From Bacteroidota bacterium (GTDB taxonomy: Bacteria; Bacteroidota; Bacteroidia; Chitinophagales; Chitinophagaceae): DNA of 64,000 bases. The stretch spans positions 1 to 64,000 of the forward strand of contig CANJPH010000006.1 in NCBI GenBank assembly GCA_947476145.1, in the 5' to 3' direction. Below the pieces are notes generated by a model that did no database searches, had not been told where the DNA came from, and was given only the letters and a program-made list of their open reading frames with translations. Below, in pieces: positions 25,349-34,633 of this stretch. The translations under genes and the position numbers were made by a program. The stretch's first letter is position 1; every line of letters starts with the position of its first letter.

Positions 25349-28075
25349 TTATATCGAAAACGCGGTTGTGATTATATCGGATTGTTCCTTGGCATGTACT
25401 TTCAAATAGCCCGTTGCTGTAGAAGCGCTGGACTGTCTGCTAATCACACCAAACTTAATGGCTTTTAAATTCATTTGTAAGAAACCTGCTGCTCCCATAT
25501 TTAAGGGCTCTTCCTGTACCCAGAACCAAATGGCTTTATCATACTTTTGTTGTAAAGCTTTAATTTGATTTACCGGCAAAGGATACAATTGCTCTAGTCT
25601 CACAATAGCAATATCGTTTCTGTTTTCTGTTTTTTGTTTTTCTGCTAACTCATAAGAAATTTTACCAGAGCAGAATAATACTTTCTTCACCTGTGTAGGA
25701 TCCTGCACAAAAGAATCATCAATCAGTTCTTTAAATCCGCCTTGGGTAAAATCTTGTATATCACTAAATGTCCATGGACTTCTTAAATTCGCTTTTGGTG
25801 AAAAATTAATCATGGGCTTACGGAAGTTCCAAGTTAATTGACGACGCAATGCATGGAACAAGTTAGCTGCTGTGGTAATATTGGTAATGACCATATTATA
25901 TTCTGCACACATTTGTAAAAATCTTTCTAAACGCGCACTACTATGTTCAGGCCCCTGTCCTTCATATCCATGCGGCAATAACATCACTACTCCATTTTGT
26001 CTTTGCCATTTTTGTTCTCCTGCAGCTATAAATTGATCAATGATGGTTTGTGCTCCATTGGAGAAGTCTCCAAATTGCGCCTCCCAAATAACCAAAGCTT
26101 GTGCATTGGCTAATGCATAACCATATTCAAATCCTAATACACCATATTCACTTAATAAAGAATTGTACACCCTAAATGGTTGTTGACTTTGAGCAATATG
26201 ATCTAGTCTGCAATATTGTTCATTGGTATTTTCATCAAATAATACCGCATGTCTATGACTAAAGGTTCCTCGCTTCACATCCTGTCCACTCATTCTTACC
26301 GTTTTGCCTTCAGCTAATAAAGAAGCATACGCCATAAGCTCTCCGGTTGCCCAGTCTATTTTATTTTCAGTGTCAAATAATTTTACTTTCTCCTGAATTA
26401 ATTTTTCTACTTTCTTTAAAGGAGAGAAGCCTTCTGGCCAGCGCATTAACGCATTAAAAATATACTTTGCTTTATCTGAACTAATACTAGTGTCAGGCGA
26501 AGCTTCAAAATCAGCTGGTGTTGCTTTTTGCATTGCTTTCCATGCCAATTCTGGTGCCTGGTATTTGTATGGCAATGGATTTTGTTTTACATCATCCAAA
26601 CGCAATTGTAAATCGGACCAGAACTTTTGCTCCATTTCTTTAGCCAACCCTTGTGCATCTTCTGTTCCATTTTTCAATAAAAATTCTACATAAATTTCTC
26701 TAGGATTTTTATGTTGCTCAATTAATTTATACAATTGAGGTTGGGTATACTTTGGATCATCACCCTCATTGTGTCCATGCTTTCTATAACATACCATATC
26801 TACAAAAATATCCGACCGATAGGTTTGTCTATATTTTGTAGCCATCACTACTGCCTTATATACCGACTCTGCATCATCTCCATTTACGTGTAATACCGGC
26901 GCTTGCACCATGGCAGCTATCGAAGTACAATAGTTCGCACTTCGCGCATCGTCAAAGTCCGTCGTAAATCCTATTTGATTATTAATTACAAAGTGAATCG
27001 TACCACCAGTATGATATCCATTCAAATCACACATTTGTAATATCTCATACACAATACCCTGTCCTGCCACCGATGCATCCCCGTGTATTAAGATGGGCAA
27101 TACTTTATTAAAATCGTTTTCATATAATACATCTGCCTTCGCGCGCGCAAATCCTAAAACCACCGGATCCACTGCTTCTAGATGCGAAGGGTTTTGCATT
27201 AATTTTAAATGCACATTTTTATTTGAAGGAGTTTGAATTTCAGAGCTATACCCCATATGGTATTTGACATCCCCACTACCCATGGTTTGATCCAACACTG
27301 CGGTACCTTCAAATTCGCTAAATATTTGCTCATAAGTTTTACCCATGATATTTGCGAGTATATTTAAACGACCTCTGTGTGCCATGCCTATCACTACTTC
27401 TTGAACTCCATGGTCTGCCCCCACATTAATGATCGCATCTAAGGCTGCAATGGTAGCTTCTCCTCCTTCTAATGAGAAACGCTTTTGGCCAATATATTTT
27501 GTGTGTAAAAACTTTTCAAAAATGACACCTTGATTTAATTTTTCAAGAATGCGTCTTTTCTGATCTAAATGAATAGGATCCGAAAAGTTATGTTCCATTT
27601 CATTGGTTAACCAGTCTACTTTTTCTTGATCTGAAATATACTTGTATTCAATACCAATGTTTTTTGTATAAACATTTTGTAAATGGTCAATGATATTTTG
27701 TAATGTAGTTGCTCCCAACCCTAAATGATTACCTGCACTGTATATGGTATTCAAATCGGCTTCTGTCAACCCAAAGAAATGTAAATCCAAATTGGCATGC
27801 CTATCTTTTCTTTCTCTAATGGGGTTGGTCTTTGCAATTAAATGCCCTTTATTTCTGTACCCTAAAATTAAACGGTACACATTAATTTCTTTATCCCAGT
27901 CTATTATGGGGCTATCGCTCTTTGAATGAGTTGCTCCATTTTGCATGGCAAAATCAAAACCTTCAAAAAACTTTTTAAGTTCAGGATCAATGGAATGGGG
28001 GTCCTGTAAAAACTGATTATATGTGCCTTCAATAAACGAAGGGTGAGAATTGGTTATGTAAGAAAAATCCTTCAT
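25349..28075 (-). CDS. sucA: 2-oxoglutarate dehydrogenase E1 component
   Basis: This 908-residue thiamine-diphosphate enzyme decarboxylates 2-oxoglutarate in the TCA cycle and passes the succinyl group to E2. The N-terminal FIEGTYNQFLQDPHSIDPEL, the GMAHRGRLNILANIMGK block, HGDASVAGQGIVYE, and the TPP/magnesium motif ending in GDDAESVYKAV are all present. HGYEGQGPEHSSARLERFLQ is in the transketolase-like C-terminal half. The length matches the family. It starts the operon E1, E2, methyltransferase and is divergent from rpsT. Confidence 0.97.
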   Translation of the reverse strand: MKDFSYITNSHPSFIEGTYNQFLQDPHSIDPELKKFFEGFDFAMQNGATHSKSDSPIIDWDKEINVYRLILGYRNKGHLIAKTNPIRERKDRHANLDLHFFGLTEADLNTIYSAGNHLGLGATTLQNIIDHLQNVYTKNIGIEYKYISDQEKVDWLTNEMEHNFSDPIHLDQKRRILEKLNQGVIFEKFLHTKYIGQKRFSLEGGEATIAALDAIINVGADHGVQEVVIGMAHRGRLNILANIMGKTYEQIFSEFEGTAVLDQTMGSGDVKYHMGYSSEIQTPSNKNVHLKLMQNPSHLEAVDPVVLGFARAKADVLYENDFNKVLPILIHGDASVAGQGIVYEILQMCDLNGYHTGGTIHFVINNQIGFTTDFDDARSANYCTSIAAMVQAPVLHVNGDDAESVYKAVVMATKYRQTYRSDIFVDMVCYRKHGHNEGDDPKYTQPQLYKLIEQHKNPREIYVEFLLKNGTEDAQGLAKEMEQKFWSDLQLRLDDVKQNPLPYKYQAPELAWKAMQKATPADFEASPDTSISSDKAKYIFNALMRWPEGFSPLKKVEKLIQEKVKLFDTENKIDWATGELMAYASLLAEGKTVRMSGQDVKRGTFSHRHAVLFDENTNEQYCRLDHIAQSQQPFRVYNSLLSEYGVLGFEYGYALANAQALVIWEAQFGDFSNGAQTIIDQFIAAGEQKWQRQNGVVMLLPHGYEGQGPEHSSARLERFLQMCAEYNMVITNITTAANLFHALRRQLTWNFRKPMINFSPKANLRSPWTFSDIQDFTQGGFKELIDDSFVQDPTQVKKVLFCSGKISYELAEKQKTENRNDIAIVRLEQLYPLPVNQIKALQQKYDKAIWFWVQEEPLNMGAAGFLQMNLKAIKFGVISRQSSASTATGYLKVHAKEQSDIITTAFSI

Positions 28076-28326
28076 TTAGATTACTTGCTTTATTTTAAAT
28101 TCTAGGAGCGCAAATATCGCGCTAATTGATTGATTTAAAAGCAAAAATTCGCCAAAAACATAATTGATAACAAGACTTTTCGCATTTCAAAAATGTACTA
28201 AAATGTAGCGTTTTACTTCCCCCTAAGCTCAAATACCTAAATTGCACCTAAGTTATTGAAAATCAAAGCTTTAAAAGGATTTTATATTTTTTTTCATTTT
28301 AATTTTAATAATTAGCCTTCTTCCCT

Positions 28327-28334
28327 TACCTTTG
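28327..28334 (+). promoter_or_regulatory. -7 element TACCTTTG before rpsT
   Basis: TACCTTTG matches TAnnTTTG and gives a leader of about 20 bases before the rpsT ATG at 28358. No clear -33 TTTG is visible. Confidence 0.45.
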
Positions 28335-28357
28335 CCCTCCTGAAAATTAAATAGTAC

Positions 28358-28639
28358 ATGGCAAATCATTCGGCTACCAAAAAAGATGTAAGACAAGCAA
28401 CTAAACGTCGCGATAGAAACCGTTATTACGGTAAAACTACACGTAATGCAATTCGTGATTTAAAAACAGTTGGCGAGCAAGCTACTTACAACGAGAAGTT
28501 ACCTAACATCATTTCTCAAATTGATAAATTAGCAAAACGTGGAATTATCCATAAGAACAAAGCGGCTAATTTAAAGAGCAAATTGGCTAGACACACTGCT
28601 GTTGCCCCAGTTGCTAAAAAGAAATTCGAAAAGAATTAA
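28358..28639 (+). CDS. rpsT: 30S ribosomal protein S20
   Basis: This 93-residue basic protein binds 16S rRNA early in small-subunit assembly. The start MANHSATKKDVRQATKRRDR and the central NEKLPNIISQIDKLAKRGII with HKNKAANLKSKLAR match the bS20 family, made of three long helices. The length is normal. It is transcribed alone, from a -7 element at 28327-28334 to a terminator at 28668-28692. Confidence 0.97.
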   Translation: MANHSATKKDVRQATKRRDRNRYYGKTTRNAIRDLKTVGEQATYNEKLPNIISQIDKLAKRGIIHKNKAANLKSKLARHTAVAPVAKKKFEKN

Positions 28640-28667
28640 TTTACAAGCCCTACGGCTTTAAATATAT

Positions 28668-28692
28668 AAATCCTGCCCTACCGGCGGGATTT
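28668..28692 (+). terminator. Terminator of rpsT
   Basis: AAATCCTGCC (28668-28677) pairs with GGCGGGATTT (28683-28692), one pair being G-T, around the loop ctacc. A run of T residues follows. The guaA -7 element begins only eight bases after this stem. Confidence 0.85.
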
Positions 28693-28699
28693 TTTTTTG

Positions 28700-28707
28700 T
28701 AACTTTG
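28700..28707 (+). promoter_or_regulatory. -7 element TAACTTTG immediately before guaA
   Basis: TAACTTTG matches TAnnTTTG and ends only four bases before the guaA ATG at 28712. If it is used, transcription would start at or within a base or two of the ATG, giving a leaderless mRNA. Confidence 0.4.
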
Positions 28708-28711
28708 CCCC

Positions 28712-30247
28712 ATGACTGAAAAAATACTTATCCTCGACTTTGGAAGCCAATACACACAACTTATTGCCCGTGCAGTAAGGGAAGCAAATGTATATTGCGA
28801 GATTAAGCCCTTTAATACAAATGTTGTATTTGATTCAACCTTAAAAGGGATCATTTTAAGTGGATCTCCAGCCAGTGTGAACGAAGCAGACGCGCCTAAC
28901 GTGGATATTCAAGCCATGTTGGACAAGCTACCTGTTTTAACCGTATGTTACGGTGCTCAGTTAAGTGCCAAGAACTTTGGAGGCAAGGTGGAGAAGTCTA
29001 ATAAGAGAGAATACGGTCGTGCTCAATTGCGTATTCAAAAAGACGATATTATATTTAAAAATATTGCGAATAATAGCCAGGTTTGGATGAGCCATAGCGA
29101 CTCTATTACCCAGTTACCTGAAAATTTTGAACTTTTAGCCGATACAGATAGCATTCCCGTAGCCGCATTTAGAAAAAAGGCCGATGCTGGCAATAGCCTT
29201 CACGGTTTTCAGTTCCACCCAGAGGTTTACCACTCAAGCGAGGGTAAGACGATGATTAAGAACTTTTTAGTGGATATCTGCGGTTGTAGTCAAAATTGGA
29301 CCCCCGCCTCCTTTGTAAACGAGACCGTGGAAAAATTAAAGGCGCAGATTGGAGACGGACATGTAATTATGGCCCTAAGTGGCGGGGTGGATAGCACCGT
29401 TGCAGCAACGCTTATTCATAAAGCCATCGGCAATCGCCTTCATGGCATATTCGTGGACAATGGCGTATTAAGAAAAGACGAGTTCCAAAATGTATTGGAT
29501 ATCTATCAATCCGTGGGCTTAAACGTAAAGGGCATTGACGCTAAGCAAATGTTTTATGATGGCTTAGCAGGTAAGTCTGACCCAGAAGAAAAGCGTAAAA
29601 TTATTGGAAAACTATTTATAGATGTATTTCAAATAGAGGCCTCTAATATGTTGGAAGCCAAATTTTTAGGTCAAGGAACCATTTATCCTGACGTGATTGA
29701 AAGCGTGAGCGTTCATGGGCCTTCCCAGACCATTAAGTCCCATCACAATGTGGGTGGCTTACCGGATACCTTACGCCTTAGCTTGGTGGAACCCTTAAGA
29801 TATTTATTTAAGGATGAAGTACGTAAAGTGGGTCTTGAATTAGGCATCCCAGCAGACCTTATTAATAGACACCCTTTCCCTGGACCAGGTTTAGCCATTC
29901 GTATATTAGGAGAGATTACCCCTGAAAAAGTGGACTTATTACAAAGAGCAGATCATATTTATATGAACGCTTTAAAAGAGTTTGATTTGTATACCAAGGT
30001 TTGGCAGGCTGGCACCATCCTATTGCCTGTTAAAAGTGTAGGTGTAATGGGTGACGAAAGAACGTATGAGTTTACTGTTGCCTTAAGAGCAGTTACTTCC
30101 GTAGACGGAATGACCGCTGACTGGGCCCATTTACCCTACGAATTCTTAGCCCATGTAAGCAACGCTATTATAAATGAAGTAAGAGGCATTAACCGTGTTG
30201 TCTATGATATTAGCAGCAAGCCACCAGCAACCATTGAATGGGAATAA
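28712..30247 (+). CDS. guaA: GMP synthase (glutamine-hydrolysing)
   Basis: This 511-residue enzyme aminates XMP to GMP with ATP and glutamine. The N-terminal class I glutaminase has the nucleophile Cys in [12 protein letters not shown] and the His/Glu pair in [10 protein letters not shown]. The ATP-pyrophosphatase domain carries the PP-loop [12 protein letters not shown] (about 220-231). The dimerisation domain ends with the invariant [12 protein letters not shown]. The length is normal. It lies between two terminators and is its own transcription unit. Confidence 0.97.
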   Translation: MTEKILILDFGSQYTQLIARAVREANVYCEIKPFNTNVVFDSTLKGIILSGSPASVNEADAPNVDIQAMLDKLPVLTVCYGAQLSAKNFGGKVEKSNKREYGRAQLRIQKDDIIFKNIANNSQVWMSHSDSITQLPENFELLADTDSIPVAAFRKKADAGNSLHGFQFHPEVYHSSEGKTMIKNFLVDICGCSQNWTPASFVNETVEKLKAQIGDGHVIMALSGGVDSTVAATLIHKAIGNRLHGIFVDNGVLRKDEFQNVLDIYQSVGLNVKGIDAKQMFYDGLAGKSDPEEKRKIIGKLFIDVFQIEASNMLEAKFLGQGTIYPDVIESVSVHGPSQTIKSHHNVGGLPDTLRLSLVEPLRYLFKDEVRKVGLELGIPADLINRHPFPGPGLAIRILGEITPEKVDLLQRADHIYMNALKEFDLYTKVWQAGTILLPVKSVGVMGDERTYEFTVALRAVTSVDGMTADWAHLPYEFLAHVSNAIINEVRGINRVVYDISSKPPATIEWE

Positions 30248-30269
30248 TACTTACTATTTTACTTTAATA

Positions 30270-30312
30270 ATAAAGGCCTAAACAAATGATATCCAAATGT
30301 TTAGGCCTTTAT
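30270..30312. terminator. Bidirectional terminator between guaA and the CI-like regulator
   Basis: ATAAAGGCCTAAACA (30270-30284) and TGTTTAGGCCTTTAT (30298-30312) form a perfect 15-bp stem around a 13-base loop. It serves the convergent guaA and regulator genes. Confidence 0.85.
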
Positions 30313-30329
30313 ATTTAAATCAGTTACAA

Positions 30330-31115
30330 CTAGTTCATTGTTCGTCTTATATTGCTAATCTTATCCTGTAAACTGTTCACTACACCAGCTAGTTGGTCCA
30401 CATCCCACATAGGTTGAGTCCCTGCCTTCTGAATAATGTACACCGCTTTCCAAACTTCCACAATATCCTGACTATTAACTTGATATGGTTCATATAAAGG
30501 ATTGTCACTCAATAAAGTAAGCTTTTCTTTATTATCATCATTGTTAATAATTCTTTTGTACACCACACCGTCTGAATTGGACACCACGATATAGGTATTG
30601 GAGTTCTTAACGTCCTTAATACTATCTACCTTCTCACCCACAATCACTGATCCGCTTGGTGTAGGCAGCATACTGTCCCCGATGATTTCAAAGGCACGGT
30701 AATCCCCTGGCGCCAACATAGGCAATGTAAAGGTATTTAACTCGTCTAGGAACTCTGGGTCGGCATAGCCAGCCAAATAGCCTGCAGCCGCTTTAACCGG
30801 CACAAAAGGCACGATGGGGGCAGCTGAACTAGACTTATCCATTTTCATGGAACGGCGACGGTCCAAATAGGACATGCCCCCACCTGAATCGTCTCCGGCA
30901 TTCCCTTTTTGTGAAAGATCCTGAAACAGGAATTCTTCCAAACTAATATTAAATAAAGCACAAATCGCTTCCTGTACTTCTAATCGAGGTTCTGCCCTTT
31001 CTTCCTCATAAGCACCCACTAGGGAACGCTTAATTTGTAATTGATTGGCCATTTCCTCCTGTGTCCATTCGCGCTGCTTTCTGATGTATTTTAAATTCTT
31101 ACCTGCGTATGACAT
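30330..31115 (-). CDS. CI/LexA-like transcriptional regulator (HTH plus S24 peptidase domain)
   Basis: This 261-residue protein joins an XRE helix-turn-helix (about 5-62, with WTQEEMANQLQIKRSLVGAY) to a LexA/CI-type S24 self-cleavage domain. The catalytic Ser148 is in IGDSMLP and Lys187 in GVVYKR. Ala-Gly pairs for autoproteolysis are at 111-112 and 115-116. Such proteins dimerise, repress target genes, and in many cases are inactivated by RecA-stimulated cleavage. Two perfect and one weaker 15-bp operator-like sites lie just before its start (31117-31172), so it very likely represses itself, and perhaps the divergent surE. There is no prophage around it, so it is a resident regulator. Confidence 0.85.
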   Translation of the reverse strand: MSYAGKNLKYIRKQREWTQEEMANQLQIKRSLVGAYEEERAEPRLEVQEAICALFNISLEEFLFQDLSQKGNAGDDSGGGMSYLDRRRSMKMDKSSSAAPIVPFVPVKAAAGYLAGYADPEFLDELNTFTLPMLAPGDYRAFEIIGDSMLPTPSGSVIVGEKVDSIKDVKNSNTYIVVSNSDGVVYKRIINNDDNKEKLTLLSDNPLYEPYQVNSQDIVEVWKAVYIIQKAGTQPMWDVDQLAGVVNSLQDKISNIRRTMN

Positions 31116-31116
31116 A

Positions 31117-31172
31117 ACTAATGATTTTAGTGCAATTTACTAATTATTTTAGTATTTCCAAATTTTTTTAGT
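31117..31172. promoter_or_regulatory. Tandem operator array upstream of the CI-like regulator
   Basis: Two 15-bp sites, ACTAATGATTTTAGT (31117-31131) and ACTAATTATTTTAGT (31139-31153), differ at one position and both have inverted 5-bp arms ACTAA/TTAGT. Their centres are 22 bp apart, two helical turns. A third site, CCAAATTTTTTTAGT (31158-31172), matches 12 of 15 positions. The first begins two bases before the regulator's start codon. The layout resembles cooperative CI-type operators. Confidence 0.6.
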
Positions 31173-31207
31173 ATTTTTTTTTCGATGCCCCTTGATTAAC
31201 TTGCAGT

Positions 31208-31993
31208 ATGGCTAAAACTAAAACCGAAAAACCCCTCATTTTAATTACCAATGACGATGGCATCACCGCCCCAGGCATAAAGGCTTTGGTGCAAGCTGCC
31301 CTTCCCTTTGGTAAAGTAGTGGTGGTGGCCCCCGATAAACCGCAAAGTGGAATGGGCCATGCAATTACCCTTGGGCAACATCTAAGACTCATCAAAGTGG
31401 ATTATATGGAGGGTGTGGAGGCTTATGCTTGTAGTGGAACGCCTGTGGACTGTGTAAAAATTGCAGTAGATAAAGTACTTCATCGTAAACCCACCATTTG
31501 TTTAAGTGGAATTAATCACGGTGCCAATCACTCCATTAATGTAATTTATTCTGGAACCATGTCCGCAGCTTTGGAAGCATCTATTGAAAGCATCCCTAGC
31601 ATTGGATTTAGTTTATTGGATTTAAGCCATGAAGCAGACTTTACAGCTGCTGCTCATTTTGCGGGCATTATCATTAAGCAAGTGTTGGCAGATAAAAACT
31701 TAGACAAGCATTTATGTTTAAATGTAAATATCCCAAATGTAAAAACCAAACTCATTAAGGGGATTAAAATTTGTAAACAGTCTTACGCTAAATATGATGA
31801 AAAATATGTGGAGCGTAAGGATCCTTATGGAAAAAAATACTTTTGGTTGACGGGCGAGTTTGTAAATTTTGATAAATCAAAAGACACGGATGTATGGGCA
31901 CTAAAAAATAATTATGTGAGTGTGGTACCCGTTCAATTTGATTTAACCAACCATATTATTAAAGAAAAACTAACTAAAAATTGGAAATGGTAA
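31208..31993 (+). CDS. surE: 5'/3'-nucleotidase SurE
   Basis: This 261-residue metal-dependent nucleotidase removes phosphate from nucleoside monophosphates and is linked to stationary-phase survival. The metal-binding ITNDDGI (about 13-19), the KPQSGMGHAIT loop, CSGTPVDCVKIA and LSGINHGANHS (metal-binding Asn) are all present. The length is normal. It starts a plus-strand run with a small membrane protein and lpxB, and is divergent from the CI-like regulator, whose operators lie in the shared gap. Confidence 0.95.
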   Translation: MAKTKTEKPLILITNDDGITAPGIKALVQAALPFGKVVVVAPDKPQSGMGHAITLGQHLRLIKVDYMEGVEAYACSGTPVDCVKIAVDKVLHRKPTICLSGINHGANHSINVIYSGTMSAALEASIESIPSIGFSLLDLSHEADFTAAAHFAGIIIKQVLADKNLDKHLCLNVNIPNVKTKLIKGIKICKQSYAKYDEKYVERKDPYGKKYFWLTGEFVNFDKSKDTDVWALKNNYVSVVPVQFDLTNHIIKEKLTKNWKW

Positions 31994-32277
31994 AAGACAA
32001 ATACATTGTTGGAATACTCGTTGGTTTCCTACTCCCCTTTTTAGGTTTTATAGGATTTTATCAATGGAGGTTTAGTTTTATAACAGTAAAAGAATTCTTA
32101 AGCATATTAGGTCAACAGAAATCGGTATTGTCTGCCATGATTAGCGTTTCCCTTTTACTCAATGGCGCTGCACTCACCTTCTTTTTTAACAAAGAAAAAG
32201 ATAAAGTGGCAAAGGGAATATTTTTTACTACCATTGTGTATGCAATAGTAGCCATGTCGGTTAAATGGTTTTTATAA
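31987..32277 (+). CDS. Small three-helix membrane protein, unknown
   Basis: This 96-residue protein has about three membrane helices: YIVGILVGFLLPFLGFIGFY, then VLSAMISVSLLLNGAALTFFF and GIFFTTIVYAIVAMSVKWFL. I chose the ATG at 31987, which overlaps the surE stop by 7 bp; a TTG two codons earlier is possible. Its stop is immediately followed by the lpxB ATG. The tight packing between surE and lpxB suggests a function in the cell envelope, but I recognise no family. Confidence 0.65.
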   Translation: MVKDKYIVGILVGFLLPFLGFIGFYQWRFSFITVKEFLSILGQQKSVLSAMISVSLLLNGAALTFFFNKEKDKVAKGIFFTTIVYAIVAMSVKWFL

Positions 32278-33390
32278 ATGCGATATTATATTATAGCTGG
32301 CGAAGCTAGCGGCGACTTACACGGATCAAATTTGATCAAAGCCATTAAGGCCAAGGATCCCAATGCAGTAATACAGTGTTGGGGCGGCGATTTAATGGAA
32401 GCTGCTGGAGGCAAAGTGGTAAAGCATTACAGAACCTTAGCATTTATGGGATTTGTAGAAGTGCTCATGAACCTACCTACTATTTTATCGAATATTAAAT
32501 TTTGTAAAAAAGATATTGCGGCCTTCGCTCCCGACGTATTAATCTGTATAGACTATCCAGGATTTAATTTACGCATTGCCAAGTGGGCAAAGTCCATTCA
32601 TTTAAAAGTGATTTATTTTATTGCACCACAGGTATGGGCCTGGAAAGAAAACAGAGTGCCCGCCATGCGCGCAAGCATTGATCGTTTATTATGTATTCTT
32701 CCTTTTGAAAAACAATATTTTAAAGATAGATGGAATTGGGAGGTAGATTATATTGGCCATCCTCTAATGCAGGTTTTAGAATCGCAACATGGGCTTGCGC
32801 ATCCCCTGCCACGAATTGCAGGTGAAAAAATTATTGCTTTATTACCAGGAAGTCGAAAACAAGAAATATTAAAAAAACTACCTGAAATGCTTTCGGTGGT
32901 CAATGATTTCCCAGCTTATCATTTTGCCATTGCACAAGCACCCGGCTTGGACGACGAATGGTTCGCATCATTAGTTCCAGCGCATAAAAATATACATATT
33001 GTAAAAGGCAATACCTATGCTTTATTAAATCACAGTGTTGCTGCATTGGTAACCAGCGGAACTGCCACTTTAGAAACTGCATTATTAGGCGTTCCTGAAA
33101 TTGTATGTTATAAAGGCAACCCCATTACCCTTGCCCTCGCCAAACGTTTCGTTAAAATTAAATTCATTGCCCTAGTGAATTTAATTATGGATAAGGAAGT
33201 TGTAAAGGAATTGATACAGGAAGATTTGAATAAGAAAAATCTAGTGCAGCAATTGGAACTTTTGTTAAATGATGAAGCTAAAAAAGCGCAGATCGCTTCA
33301 GACTATCAATTATTAAAGGAAAGATTATACACCGGCCAAAGTGCCACGGAAGTAGCTGCGGATATTGTTTTACAAGAACTTACGAAATAA
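32278..33390 (+). CDS. lpxB: Lipid-A-disaccharide synthase
   Basis: This 370-residue family 19 glycosyltransferase joins UDP-diacylglucosamine and lipid X to make the lipid A disaccharide at the inner membrane. GEASGDLHG (7-15) opens the protein, DYPGFNLRIAKWAK and YFIAPQVWAWKE form the acceptor-binding part, and LLPGSRKQEI and VTSGTATLETALLGVPEIVCYKGN (the latter near residues 265-285) form the UDP-sugar site. It begins right after the stop of the small membrane gene. Together with waaA it covers two steps of lipid A and inner core assembly in this window. Confidence 0.95.
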   Translation: MRYYIIAGEASGDLHGSNLIKAIKAKDPNAVIQCWGGDLMEAAGGKVVKHYRTLAFMGFVEVLMNLPTILSNIKFCKKDIAAFAPDVLICIDYPGFNLRIAKWAKSIHLKVIYFIAPQVWAWKENRVPAMRASIDRLLCILPFEKQYFKDRWNWEVDYIGHPLMQVLESQHGLAHPLPRIAGEKIIALLPGSRKQEILKKLPEMLSVVNDFPAYHFAIAQAPGLDDEWFASLVPAHKNIHIVKGNTYALLNHSVAALVTSGTATLETALLGVPEIVCYKGNPITLALAKRFVKIKFIALVNLIMDKEVVKELIQEDLNKKNLVQQLELLLNDEAKKAQIASDYQLLKERLYTGQSATEVAADIVLQELTK

Positions 33391-33535
33391 GTACGCGCCA
33401 TAACTGATGCCCAAGCGTTCTAGAATTATTCCCTACCGGATTTAATAATTTATTACATTTTTTTATTATTAGAATATTTTAATATATTTATATAGGCAAT
33501 AATGCCAAATTATTATTCAAAAAAATACTTCTAAA

Positions 33536-33946
33536 ATGAAAACAAAATTTATACTCTTTATGATGCTATTGTGTTTTGCTACTGTAGTTAATGCACAAAC
33601 CCTTGGAACTAAAAAAGTAATTGTAATGAAATTAAGTAGTTTTGGATGTGGGGATGATGCATGTGCTCTAGATTTTATTGATGAAAAAACCAAAAAATCA
33701 TACTCCATATTAGATATGATGGATGAAAAGACTGAGGATAAGGGTATAATTGAAGAGATCAGTACCCTGTATTATAAGTATGGCGAAAATGATGCTAAAC
33801 TAAAAGGTAGGCAGTATTTGGTTACACTTGAATATAGAACTACTGATGAATTAGAATATTTTAGTGCCGAAGAACCACCAAGAAAAACTGGCAAGAAGCT
33901 TACCAATTGGATGATTAATTCAATATCCAAAGTTGCAAAGAAATAG
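33536..33946 (+). CDS. Secreted hypothetical protein
   Basis: This 136-residue protein has a signal peptide (MKTKFILFMMLLCFATVVNAQ). The mature part includes FGCGDDACALDFIDEK with two cysteines close together, and an acidic middle region (about 65-100). I do not recognise a family. It is preceded by about 145 bp of AT-rich sequence without a clear promoter match, and is followed by the oppositely oriented small DUF6728-like gene. Confidence 0.55.
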   Translation: MKTKFILFMMLLCFATVVNAQTLGTKKVIVMKLSSFGCGDDACALDFIDEKTKKSYSILDMMDEKTEDKGIIEEISTLYYKYGENDAKLKGRQYLVTLEYRTTDELEYFSAEEPPRKTGKKLTNWMINSISKVAKK

Positions 33947-34001
33947 ATATATTATATAGAGTGATAATTTTTAACTCGAAAAGTTAATGAAGGATAAAAT
34001 C

Positions 34002-34163
34002 CTACAAGAACTTACGCACTAAAATCACAATTATTGCAATTAAAAATATAAGTATAGACAAGCGGTTCATGCCATGCATGGCTTTCATCATACCTGTTCT
34101 TTCTTGATTGGGGTCTCGTTTTACTAAAAACAAGTACTCTCCTATTTGTCTTAAAAATCCCAT
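34002..34163 (-). CDS. DUF6728-like small membrane protein
   Basis: This 53-residue protein is encoded on the minus strand between two plus-strand genes. It begins MGFLRQIGEYLFLVKRDPN, has the conserved-looking KAMHGMNRLSILIFLIAI, and ends with one membrane segment and a basic tail (VRKFL). This layout, with an N-terminal amphipathic part, a DPN turn and the MHGMNR motif before a single helix, matches the DUF6728 family typical of Bacteroidota. Its function is unknown. Confidence 0.7.
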   Translation of the reverse strand: MGFLRQIGEYLFLVKRDPNQERTGMMKAMHGMNRLSILIFLIAIIVILVRKFL

Positions 34164-34234
34164 AAGTTACTTTTTGTAAAAATAATGCTTAAATTGTAAT
34201 TCAGGTACAAATTAATTTACATTAAATAATAGAT

Positions 34235-34633
34235 ATGTTTTTAAAACTTTTTGGCATCGCCCTACCGGTGTTTTTTGCAATTGATATGCTTTGGCTTGGA
34301 TTGATTGCAAAAGACTTTTATGCAAAACAAATTGGGGGTTTAATGAAACCAAACATCAATTGGACTGCAGCAATTATATTCTATCTTATTTTTATTGCTG
34401 GTTTAGTGGTATTTGTCATTATGCCTGCTGTAGTTAAAAACTCTTGGACGCATGCGGTTTTGATGGGTGCTTTGTTTGGATTTGTTTGTTATGCCACTTA
34501 CGACTTAACCAATTTAGCTGTTGCTAAAGACTGGCCAATATTCGTTACCATCATTGACTTAATTTGGGGTGCGGTATTAGCAGCCAGCGTCTCTGTAATC
34601 ACCTATTTGATTGCTACTAAAATATTTAGATGA
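34235..34633 (+). CDS. DUF2177-family membrane protein
   Basis: This 132-residue protein has four membrane helices. FFAIDMLWLGLIAKDFY near the N-terminus, and CYATYDLTNLAVAKDWP with DLIWGAVLA later, are the conserved parts of the DUF2177 family. Its function is unknown. Its stop overlaps the next start as ATGA, so it is probably co-translated with the DUF1295 protein, and the two may form one lipid- or membrane-related unit. Confidence 0.85.
   Translation: MFLKLFGIALPVFFAIDMLWLGLIAKDFYAKQIGGLMKPNINWTAAIIFYLIFIAGLVVFVIMPAVVKNSWTHAVLMGALFGFVCYATYDLTNLAVAKDWPIFVTIIDLIWGAVLAASVSVITYLIATKIFR

Noticed and set aside
30330..31115. Prophage repressor marking a phage
   Set aside because: The CI-like gene is flanked by housekeeping genes on both sides and no phage structural or replication gene is present.
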